DNA of 64,000 nucleotides from Harmonia axyridis (lineage: Eukaryota; Arthropoda; Insecta; Coleoptera; Coccinellidae): assembly GCF_914767665.1 (NCBI RefSeq), contig NC_059504.1:30744001-30808000 (forward strand), written 5' to 3'. The notes beneath the pieces were generated by a model. That model made no database searches. It was not told the origin of the DNA and saw only the letters and a list, made by a program, of their open reading frames with translations. Of this stretch, positions 1 to 10,400 are shown one piece after another; the first letter of the stretch is position 1, and the number at the start of each line of letters is the position of its first letter. Position numbers and translations under genes: made by a program.

Positions 1-2
1 TT

Positions 3-343
3 ACGTTGGAGGAAGAAACAGCGAATGATGTCTCATTCCTGGATACAAGGGTGATTAGAACACGGAAAAATAGGCTGATTCTGGATTGGTACCGAAAGCC
101 AACAAGTTTAGGGAGATACTTATACTATTTTTCTAATCATCGACATGGACAAAAGGAGAATATGATTTAAGGATTGAAAAATCGCATCGAAAAGATTGCC
201 CATCCAAGTATAAGGCGGCAGAATCTGAGGTTATTGTTACAGTTGATGCTAGAGAATGGATACCCAAAAAGGTTGTTGTCCAGATTACTTGACAGTACCA
301 CTCTTTCGAGACAGCCAACGAATGGAGAGAGGGGCGCATCCAC
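3..343 (+). pseudogene. Penelope reverse transcriptase, C-terminal fragment
   Basis: Frame 3 reads through FLDTRVIR and then LDWYRKPTSLGRYL, matching FLDMRVER and VDWYHKPTFSGRYI in the PLE copies at 50-52 kb. This is the thumb region downstream of the catalytic YVDD motif. A TAA at 168-170 interrupts the frame, which then continues to the hAT insertion. The fragment is open at the left window edge. It is a dead copy: the stop falls inside a conserved stretch. Confidence 0.8.
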
Positions 344-2420
344 CACGGGCATAGCCAGGGGGGGGGTTTTGGGGGTTCAAACCCCCCCCGAAATGTTTAA
401 GATGTCAAAATTCATTAAAACGAAACATGAAGTTAACAGGAATATATATTTGTCAGTAGATAAAGAGTGTTTTTTTTAGAGCTATAGAACCTTAACGTGC
501 AATAAAACAACGAAGGATTATTCGATTGAGATGAATTTTATTTATCCGCAAGATAATCTTGTGGCATTACATTTCAAATATGATTTCTGGCATATGACCG
601 CCGCGGCTGGCTCGGATGTAGTCCAATCTGGACGTCCAATTTTCGATGACTTTTTCCAACATTTGTGGCCGTATATCGGCAATATCACGGCGAATGTTGT
701 CTTCCAAATGGTCAAGGGTTTGTGGCTTATCCGCATAGACCGATGACTTTACATAGCCCCACTGAAAGTAGTCTAGCGGTGTTAAATCACAAGATCTTCA
801 AGGCCAATTCACAGGTCCAAAACGTGAAATTAGGCTGTCACCAAACGTGTCTTTCAATAAATGGATTGTGGCACGAGCTGTGTGACATGTTGCGCCGTCT
901 TGTTGGAACAACAGCTCCTAGACATCGTGGTTGTTCAATTCAGGAATAAAAAAAATAGTAATCATGGCTCTTTACCGATCACCATTGACTGTAACGTTCT
1001 GGCCATCATCGTTTTTGAAGAAGTATGGACAAATGATTCCACCAGCCCATAAAGCGCACCAAACAGTCAGTTTTTCTGGGTGTAACGATGTTTCGACATA
1101 CAATTTAGGATAAGCTTCACTTCAAATGCGGCAGTTTTGTTTGTTGACGTAGCCATTCAACCAGAAGTGCGCTTCATCGCTAAACAAAATAAAATGGACG
1201 TATTGCGCGATACGTATTCCGCACAGAACCATTATTTTCGAAATAAAATTGCACTATTTGCAAGCGTTGTTCAGGCGTGAGTCTATTCATGATGAATTGC
1301 CAAACCAAACTGAGAATAAATCACTCCACAGCTGTTAAATCGGTTTCCATCTAGGACAGTAATGCCAACTTAAAGTTATATACCTCGAAAAAAACACCCG
1401 TTAGTTATGATATTTTCCATCAATTCTAAACATGCATTGAGGTCTTTATAATTTAACGAATCAAAGTCCTACTTAGTAATTTCAGATCGTTCACTTTGGA
1501 ACAAATTGTTTTTTTCAAAATCTCGAAAAAAATTTTTTAATGTAAAATTGTAAATTGTAAATTGTAAAAAGTGAATGAAATTATCACTCTCAGTTTAATT
1601 CATTTGTAATCTGAAATCTTAATTGAATCACCTCCACGTAATCCAGTCAATTGTGCTCACATGTGCCCCTCAAGGGAAGTTATGCGGTAGTTTTGATTTC
1701 TTCGATCGTATGTATTTTTTTAGGTGCTGAATCCGAATCTGACGTTCAGCACCAAATTTTCGTAATTTTCTTTGTTTCTGGGGTACAGAATATGAATCTG
1801 AGGTTTGCCACCAAAATTTCATGGTAAAACATTGCAAAAAATGCAAAAAAGGTAAAAATTTTCATTTTTTGCCGGTTTTTTGTATATAAACTTTCTACAC
1901 ATAAATTTGAATTTGAGTACCGTGTTGTATAAATACAACGACGGTATTTATTTCCCAAATATATTCATAGGAATCGATGTAAATAAATAAACTAAATTTA
2001 ATTTGCTTTTTTTCCCAAAACATAATTGAGAAATAAAACTAGTGAAAATAGACTGAATGGGTTGTCTCTCATGAAGTTGATATATTTAAAAAGAAAAACA
2101 GAAGACTTTTTTTATAATATGTAAATAAAATCACATGTACTTGTTCTTTTTTGTTTTTTTATATGGTTAAATATATATTTTATAATAAATATGATTATGG
2201 TTATGTCAAGCCCTTTTATAAGCATTATTTTCTTGAACCAGTGGCATATACAGAGAACGAGTTTGATATTTTTGCTATATCATGTACATGCAGGCACAAT
2301 ACGAACACTCATTCATTTCTATGAAAAAAATTCGTATTTCTCCCATTATCCTTTCTGTATACGCCTTTGTCTTAACCCCCCCCCCCCCCGCCCCGAAACT
2401 GAAATCTGGCTACGCCCGTG
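344..2420. mobile_element. hAT-type non-autonomous insertion with 8-bp target duplication
   Basis: Left end CACGGGCATAGCCAG and right end CTGGCTACGCCCGTG are inverted copies with one mismatch. The 8-bp sequence GCATCCAC lies directly outside both ends (336-343 and 2,421-2,428). Eight-base duplications are the hallmark of hAT transposases. G-rich and C-rich runs follow each terminus (356-367, 2,377-2,390). No hAT transposase frame is visible. The interior holds a relic of a different transposase (545-1,350) and featureless AT-rich DNA (1,350-2,370). Confidence 0.75.
545..1350 (-). pseudogene. Tc1/mariner-type (IS630-like) transposase relic
   Basis: Translating the minus strand in shifting frames gives the end of a DDE transposase: a segment like HFWLNGYVNKQNC near 1,150, then CALWAGGIICPYFFK near 1,040, FQQDGAT..TARATI near 890 and LTPLDYFQWGYVK near 760, followed by the helical tail. 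These are the second and third catalytic blocks of IS630/Tc1/mariner-like enzymes of a group common in insects. Several frameshifts and stops show it is long dead. It lies inside the hAT-type insertion, so it either landed there or was carried along. Confidence 0.75.
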
Positions 2421-2428
2421 GCATCCAC

Positions 2429-3003
2429 CACCGTGGATACTGTGAACACGGGTAGAAGTTTTTACTCATCTATTCCCCTAATAAATGGTATGACTAATGC
2501 ATTAATTAACCTCCTGAAGACCACAAGAATTTTGTCGATTCAGAGATCTTATTTTGAAATTGACAGATTATACAGTCCAGTAAAAGATAGGATGACTGTT
2601 GATAATATGAGTGGTGTGGTATATTGTATTCCTTGTTCAATATGTAGTGAGGAGTGAGGTGTATATTGGTCAGACGTCTCAGCTTTTGAAGAGAAGGATT
2701 GCTTATCACAAGAGTGACATCAAGAATCCAAGTAAGATTTGTGCCCTAGCAGACCATACCTGGGACAAAGATCATCAAATGAATTATGATTCCACCAAAA
2801 TCCTAGAATTTGAAGTTAGTGGAAGAAAAGGATGTTTCTTAGAGATGTATCATATCAAACGCCAAACCTCTTCGATGAATTACAGAAGGCATGTAAACAA
2901 TATTAGCTCCATCTATTCTCATTTTATTCATTCTGCCAGTTCAGTGGGTGGGAATTGGATGAATCACATGGATAGAGAATTTCCACAAGTTCTGCAATCG
3001 TAG
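2429..3003 (+). pseudogene. Penelope GIY-YIG endonuclease domain
   Basis: The downstream half of the split PLE encodes the linker and the GIY-YIG nuclease that nicks target DNA. GVVYCIPCSIC is followed by VYIGQTSQLLKRRI, corresponding to VVYKISCLNCSRVYIGQTSRYLKSRI in the better copies. A frameshift separates the two parts: the frame up to about 2,655 and the one from about 2,640 overlap at the duplicated-looking GTAGTGAGGAGTGAGG. The frame ends at TAG 3,001-3,003. Confidence 0.85.
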
Positions 3004-3452
3004 GGATAACGTGAAAATGATTCCTGTGTCCTAGACCAGTTCAGTGGGAGGGGATTGGATTTCGGTTCATAGCTTCTTTTAACAATCGCATTTGTTCTGA
3101 GTTCGGTTGAAAGGAATTGCTGCGACCAATGTGATTTAATGCTATTCTATGTTTCATCTGTCATGTGCGTGTATTCTGTGGCAAGTCTGGTTGACAGCAT
3201 TTTTGACAACCTCTCATTTCGTTGATTATTCTGTTCACCTTATTGTTATGATTTGAATTGATTTCTACTCCTTTGTTAACGAATTATGAGATCCTTTTTC
3301 GCTGGAATTGTTGATGTTCTTGTTCATTGCTTTTTTGAGACCTATTGATTTGTGTTCAAATAAGATCTTAACAACTCTGTATTTCGGTATGTATTATTTT
3401 TACATTTTTTTGTGATGTATCATGTTTTGACTGTTTTCTATTGCTATTGTAG

Positions 3453-3492
3453 AGTCCTGACGAAGGCTCCCATCGGGATCGAAACGTCGACT
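3453..3492 (+). ncRNA. Hammerhead-like motif at Penelope 3' end
   Basis: The order is AGTC, CTGACGA, an imperfect hairpin (GGCTCCC-ATC-GGGATC), GAAA, CGTC, GACT. The outer AGTC and GACT can pair as a 4-bp stem I, and CUGANGA plus GAAA are the hammerhead core boxes. One extra base follows the first box compared with the textbook core, and stem III would be almost absent. Penelope-like elements are known to carry minimal type I hammerheads in their terminal repeats. Self-cleavage of this copy is uncertain. Confidence 0.5.
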
Positions 3493-3754
3493 AAATGAAA
3501 TAATGAGGAGTGATACACCCCTTATCAAACTTATAACTACTATATAAGCATATGTGTCGATGAATCTCAGTATTTGTAGAGGAAATGTAACGGGGCATCA
3601 TACATTTCAACGTATGATACAAGAGAACAGATAAAATCCTCAGCAAAAACTCAGTCTCACCGTACCGGTGTAGTAACTGGTTTGTGTAAACTTTAACAGA
3701 ATGAGCTGACATAATTTATATTGAAGGACTTGCTCTTCAACCAAAACAAAATGA

Positions 3755-4790
3755 AAGCATATTATGTTCAATTGTTGAAAGGAAATAAAAAAAACATCCA
3801 AAAATTTGATAATCTTGAATTGAATTGATTTATTCTAATTCTGAAAGTTACGAATGTAATTAAATATAATTATTATAATAATTTTTGTTACTTGAAATCG
3901 TACTCCTGAACTCCAACCTTATATATCATGAATATCATTAAATAAAAGATCTTCAAAAAATTTCCGCGAAACTTATTTTTTTATAAGTCTTTCAAATTCA
4001 ATTTCGAAACGTTTCTTGGATCTAGTGCCTCGAACACTGATGTTGAAATAATTTTGTATTTGGTTATATTTCATTGGGTATGTTGTACATCATTGTCAGT
4101 GATTACAAGATTTTGGTTATATTTGAAGTTATTTGGGAAAAGAACTTTTATGAAAATGAGGAATTTCTGAAAAAGAAACACAAATCGGTAAATCTTTTCT
4201 GATCGGACAAAAAATCTTATGTATCCACTTATGTGACAGTTAGCTCTTCGTTTTATACTAAAGTTGAAATAAATGAAGTTCTTGTTTGAACAAAATACAT
4301 ACAAAAGCAGATATAAGGGTCATAAGGAATAAAATCTCAAAAATTCATTAGTTAGTATCGCGTTGGCCACTAGTCGAATAAACAAAAATAGTATTATTTA
4401 CATGGGTTAGGTAAACGAGAGTGAAAATTAAAATAATGAAAACACGTATAAGGGTCAAGAAATTGATACGCAAAAAAGTTCCATTAGGATTCTTCCATGG
4501 CGGAATTCATATTTTCATTCAAATTCTCATTGCTCTGATACTTGCCTAAAGAAGTATTCCAGTAGGCACTTAAAAAACAACGACAGAAACGGGGTTAACT
4601 ATCTTTCTTACCAGATGTTGTTAATGTCATTATTTGGAATAAATATTTTCTTCGAATACTGCATTCTTTGCGGGTTGGGTAGGTCATAAAAAGTCATAAA
4701 AGTTCTTTGAGATTGCCAAAAGAACGGTTCTATTGGATTTGTTCTTGTTTAAAAACCAATTTCATCTTGGAAATATGTAGTAGATATTTA
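3755..4790. repeat. Dispersed unknown repeat, copy 1
   Basis: About 1 kb of AT-rich sequence reappears, diverged but collinear, at 44,320-45,447. Shared landmarks include TCAATTGTTGAAAG at the start, GCCTCGAACACTGATGTT, TAGTATCGCGTTGGCCA and TTCCATTAGGATTCTTCCAT. No coding potential is visible. The second copy carries about 170 bp of extra sequence near its end and lies largely inside a hAT-like element, so this may be the body of a non-autonomous DNA transposon. Confidence 0.65.
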
Positions 4791-5760
4791 AAACAGAAAA
4801 TGATTAAAATATGAGCTCTAACTCAAATATACATTGTAATATGCAGTTATGTAAATTCATATTCATCCGAAGCCTAGTTATGGTTAAGCCAAACTCGTCG
4901 GTTTTGTGATCAAGGAAATATTGGATAATTTTTTCAAGATATTCTGTTTGAAATTTTATGTTTTTGGTTGACCTATCCACATAATATTCATTACGACTCT
5001 TGAAATTGTTATTCATCTAAAGGCAACATTTTATTGAGATTGAATTAAAAATTTCGAAATCTTCTAAAAAAAAAATTCGAACGGTTATATCTACGGGATT
5101 CCCGGTCGGATTTTAACAAACTGCACAGCAACATTCGATATTCGAAGATATCCTGAAAATTTCAAGTTTGAATATCTCTCCGATAAATATCATTTTTTTG
5201 TCCGGACGAACAGAATCGAATTTCAAGACAGATTCATCATCAGTGAATCGAACCCTCGGTCGAACATTGCAGATATTATGACGAAATAATTAGTCTGAAT
5301 GCTGGCTCAAAAATATATAGTCATAAGTTTTCATGTATGGAATAATAACTCATCACATTTGACACTTCCATGCAGGTTCCTGCTATTTATATTCAATTTA
5401 TCTGTTGGTTAACTAGTATCATTCATTATTGTGGCAATTCAATTTTTACTTCCCTTCAAATATAGTCGAACATTTTTCTACAAAGAAAAATTGAATTGTT
5501 AAAAATTCAAAATCATATTTGAAGTATTTGAACTTGTTCTCTTTCATTTTCATTTTGATCATTCTTTTTTATTTTGATAATCCTGTTTATATTATCAACT
5601 TCGAAAAATAATAACCTCATTTTTTTTATTTAAAAAAAATTTACTATTTTGAATCATTTCGCTTCTATAAAATTCTTCTCTTACGCGGCCATAATCTTAC
5701 ATCAGTTTATAGGAACAATATCATATATTTTCCGATTGAAAAACTTCACTTTCAACAGTT
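4791..5760. other. AT-rich stretch without recognisable features
   Basis: I see no coding exon, terminal repeat or structured RNA here. The sequence is A/T-rich with many short poly-A and poly-T runs. Confidence 0.5.
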
Positions 5761-5764
5761 CCTA

Positions 5765-5932
5765 CTGAAGTGCTTAGTGCTCGATATCTCGAATTACTTT
5801 TACAAAGTGCTTAGTAATCGCGAGTCTTTAGTGAAAATCGGTGCTTGGTGCTCGAAGCCGTTTTTTTTCGAGTGCTTAGTGCTTAGTGCTCAAGCACTTT
5901 TTTTCAGTGCTCGTCACAGCTCTGACCATATT
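5765..5932. repeat. GTGCTTAGTGCT-rich repeat, possible hAT end
   Basis: The words AGTGCTTAGTGC, GTGCTCGA and GAGTGCTTAGTGCTTAG recur with gaps in both orientations. The block closes with CAGTGCTCGTCACAGCTCTG. Read from the other strand that end is CAGAGCTGTGACGAGCACTG, which resembles CAG-starting hAT termini. A related block lies at 40,455-40,620. No matching opposite end or target duplication was identified. Confidence 0.5.
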
Positions 5933-7234
5933 AGAACTAATTCATTCTGAAAAAGTGCCAACTGGAGACTATCCTGGAAAATGAACGCTATAAACTGTAT
6001 ACTGAGATCGTAGAGTTTTGACAGATAAAAGAGTCCCTCGCAACAGAGCAGATATACTACTTGTCGATAAAAATCAAAATACAGCTATCCTCATAGACCT
6101 AGCAATACAATCTGCGTTAAAAGGAAGTTTCAAAATTTAGTGACCTCGAATTTCAGATAAAGCGGCAGTGGGAAATGACATCAACGAGAACTATTCCAAT
6201 TGTCATCTCAATAACGGTAATAGTACCCAAAAATCTCAAGAGAAATATCCAAAAACCAAAACTTATTGAGTACCTATATATGTAATATAATGCAAAAAGC
6301 TGTTCTTTTAGGTACTTCATGGACGGTGAAGAAATTCCTAGGAAATGACATATAGGTCCAAGGATCGGCGGGACAGCGTGAAAGAGAACCGGAAGTTCGA
6401 CGAGAACCAGGGGGACCACAAGGACCGGACATGACCGAGTTCTACCCTTCTGATATTTCAAATATCTGGGATTGAGCGAATGTTCTTTTTAGAGTGGAGT
6501 GAGAAAGTCGACGGCGAGAGGAGTTTTCTCTCTTACGTCTAAAGGCTGAAATAGGGGTAAATAAATCGCCTCTATATTTCACGGAGTGAAGGTACAAGAA
6601 AATTCGGAATATCGACCATTTATTTATATCACAACAGAACACAAATCATTCATTTGGAACATGTCCTCGAATAAGGTTGATGTCTTCAAACTGAGTTGCT
6701 TGAGTGTGGTTCATGTGAACAATCGTTGGTGAGAGTTGGTTTTAAACTAAATCTTTGTACCTATGTCTATCATCTTAGATATGTTGCGGATAAAATCTAT
6801 TGACTCTATTCTCAAATAAAAACAATACTTATTGGAGAGTGTGACAGGTGAATCTGTTGGGTCTGAACGAGGGTCTGAAAGTACGCAAATTTCCTGTGAG
6901 TCTACCTACCAGTATCTACTTCTGAAAATTATATAAGAATTAGAAGTCAAGAACACAATTCTACTCAACAATTTGAGTTTCATTTCAATGCAAATATTTT
7001 TATTGCAGTTATTGAAATTTCATTCTTTGTTTGAATTTTCATCTTTCATAAAATTATTTCAGGAAGCCTTGATAATATTTTCTTCTGATGATCTGATTTC
7101 TATGAACGAAAGGATAATTCGAATTTCAACAAAACACAACTACGTTATTAACGTTTATCAACTAATATAATATTAGATAATAGTGATTACAATTTGTTTA
7201 ATCAGATTACATGGTCAAAACAAAAGTCATAACA
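5933..7234. other. Non-coding flank downstream of the host gene
   Basis: This is 3' flank or 3' UTR of the minus-strand M13-like gene. No further coding exon or transposon end was recognised. Short open frames here show no domain similarity. Confidence 0.45.
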
Positions 7235-7422
7235 TCATGATAAGTACGGAAACTGAAGGCTTTCATTGAACCTTGTCATTTCAGAACCAGGTTTACAGCC
7301 GAAAGTTTTCGAAAACTCTAACGAATTGCCCAAGATATTTGCGACTCTCAACTTCGGAGGTAATACGTGACTTTCATGAGCTTGAACCGTGAAATCCATC
7401 ACACTTATTCGTCGACACCAAC
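7235..7422 (-). CDS. M13-like gene, last exon
   Basis: The minus strand starts after an AG acceptor at 7,423-7,424. With one base from the previous exon it reads GWCRRISVMD, then PPKLRVANILGNSLEFSKTFGCKPGS, and stops with TGA at 7,235-7,237. This matches the conserved C-terminus of M13 peptidases (WCR, PxKxRV..L.NS.EF...F.C..GS). The family normally ends with a CxxW box; here the chain ends EMTRFNESLQFPYLS, so that disulphide cysteine and tryptophan are absent. Confidence 0.85.
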
Positions 7423-10400
7423 CTGAAAAATATTAGTTTCAAAAATAAGGGTACAAGAATGATAACGTCATCCAACCTTGCACTAGATGCAGAAAGAATA
7501 ATTTTTGTCTATTGAAGTTCTGAGGAATCAACGGCAACATAGCTTGTTCTTCAAAACTAGGGAAATCATGTTCCATGAGTTTCATGGCAGTGTTATCTGC
7601 TATCCTGTCACTTTCTGATAAGCCTTCATTCAACTGAAAAAATATAATTTCATAAATGCGCATTGTAGAATACTTCTACAATTCAGCTAGAATTTTGCAG
7701 GATATAATATATTTTAAGCTTTTATTCGTATTAATCGATGAAAATCATGAAAAAACAAACAATTTGTTCATTATTATTTTCAAACCAATTATTTCTACTT
7801 CTACAATTCAGCTAGAATTTTGCAGGATATAATATATTTTAAGCTTTTATTCGTATAAATCGATGAAAATCATGAAAAAACAAACAATTTGTTCATTATT
7901 ATTTTCAAACCAATTATTTCTTGAAATATGACTTAGCATTTACTCATGAACTCCAATGCATCCAATCCAACCTTTCTTCCCCTATTGAGATTTTGAACTT
8001 CTTGAGTGTTTTCACTCATAACAAAATTAAAATCAAATCCTTAAATATATATGTATCACTAAATTTTTCATATCTAATGATAATTGTACAGGACAGGGAG
8101 AAACCGTATCAAAATATTGCAAACATCTGTTATTAACCATAGCGTTGGCAACATTTGACATCCACAACAATTATTTGAATATTGAAATGCATTTTGGAGT
8201 TGATGTAATTCCAAATTCGTCTTATTATATAATCTTTATCATATAATCAAAATAGGCAAGTTATTTGAAAAAGGTTGTATCATATTTGTTTGAAAGTGAT
8301 TCTATTTTGTTCGTGAAGTTGTTCAATTCGCGCAGTTCATTTCACAAACTTTCCACTCACAAAATAAAACCTCACTATTAACACTCATATCACAAATAAC
8401 TATTTCATCCGAAAGTTTCCTTTACCTACGGTAGTTTATGAATTAGCCTTTATGAGATTGGTCTAAACTTCAAAATATATTTCACGCATTAGTCTTTCAG
8501 AAGAAAGCTGGACGTCTAAAATAAATGCATCGTTAATGTCGATTCATATTATCCGACACGTATCGTTTCAGACACCAAGCGAATCGATTATCGAAACGAA
8601 GAGCTCATTCAAGGAGCGTTTCAGTTTGGTTCAGGCAGTGGATAAATTGAGCTGCGAAAAAATGTTAAAACTTTCTCGCAAAAAACTATGTTCTATTGCA
8701 TTATGACTAGATGATAATGAAACAAAAGAAAAGTCAGTAAGAAGATTTAGTGTAAACCCAATATTCGAAAACAGAAAAGATGAAGGTGAATATTGGACCT
8801 CGCACAAAGAACTGGTTGAAGACGATGCAAAGTATCATGGTTATCGTATTCCGACACGTTCATACAGACTCCGCCCATACGACATCAGACAAAATATTCT
8901 CTCGAGGAATACTGAACGGAACGGATGGCGAATGACACGATTGGTGACGGACAATTTAATTATTTCATATGAAACGTATGGAATGATATTTGTCGTAAAT
9001 GATTCACTTGTTGTCTGAAACGATACGTGTCGGATACGACATTGAGGTTGCTTGGTTTCTGAAACGATACGTGTAGGATAATATGAATCGACTTTTAACA
9101 TTATTTCATTGAGGAGTCGTATATGGAAAAAATCACACATACATCGAAGAACAGCAATTTGTCACCAAATTTCATAGGGTTCATGAGATTTAATATAACA
9201 TTAGTTCTGTCAACAAACATCTGGTAGGAATCTCTTGTATAATTAGCCAAATCAACTCCATAATCTATACCGATGCTATCGAATGCACGTCCAATTACTT
9301 TGGCCAAAGCAAATCCCACTTTGGAATGAATCAAATATGGTGGAATATCATCTCTTATATATTTGTAAAAACCAAATGGAACACCTACGGAAATGGTTGG
9401 GAGTTCTGTAAATTTCGATACAAAAATACTTACATACGATGTTGGTTACATGAAAAGATATTGGTTCTTCTTTTGTAGGATCTACATAAGTTCTACACCT
9501 GAAATTAATTATTCGAAAGGTTAGACATCACTTCAATGCTTACTGTATGGAGAATCTGGATAAGGATAGGCTGTGTCTCGACAATTGGAAGTATAAGCTG
9601 ATATTTGAAAAAAAAAACCTGATTTTGAAATTGGAAGGGATACGGCCACACTCCATTTCAAGTTTTCTACTACTAAGTGTATACATCAGATTTTAAAATG
9701 AAAATATTTGTGTAATAATTGTATTTGTAATTAAATTGTATCGTAATATTTATGATCTGAGTAATCGAATAAATTAATATAAAATAAAAATAGATTATTT
9801 GAGAACAATGTCCATTTTGAGTCAAATTGAAAAAATATTAAAATCCTAAAAAAAGTCGTTAGGAATGTACTGAATTTTATTCAATATACAGGGTGTTTCC
9901 TAAACATGCGGCAAAAATTCAGGGGGTTGTTCCTTGGACTATTCTAAGAATATTTTGTCCTTTGATGATTTTTGAAAAACCTATTTGTTTCGAAGATATA
10001 GGGGAAACAAAATTTCAGAAAATAACATTTTATTATGAAAAATTACATGAAAATTCAACTCAACCTACAAAAACTGTTGAAAATGACCACCTCTAGCCAG
10101 CATACAAGCATCCAATCATCTCCTCATTGACTGCCGAACCCTTTCAAAAACACCAGGATCATTTCTTATTAAGTTACACCCAGCAATGATCCGATTTCGC
10201 AAGTCTTCCACATTTTCTACTGGAGTGGTATAAACTAATGATTTTAGATGGCCCCATAGGAAATAATCTAAGGGGTTTAAGTCCGGGGAACGAGCAGGCC
10301 ATAAATGAGGTCCACCTCTTCCAATCCAGCGATCTGGATTTATTTAAACTATTATTAATTTTAAAAATATGAAAAATGTTGTTCGCTCTGTATCTTCGAA

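Larger units (their letters stand above)
1..3500 (+). mobile_element. Penelope-like element, 3' part, split by a hAT-type insertion
   Basis: The two halves (3-343 and 2,421-3,500) read as the end of a reverse transcriptase followed by a GIY-YIG endonuclease, the domain order of Penelope-like elements. The element starts before the window. It is cut by an insertion at 344-2,420 flanked by an exact 8-bp duplication. It ends near 3,500 with a hammerhead-like motif and is degenerate, with an in-frame stop and a frameshift. The head-to-head pair at 49-52.7 kb encodes recognisably related proteins. Confidence 0.85.
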
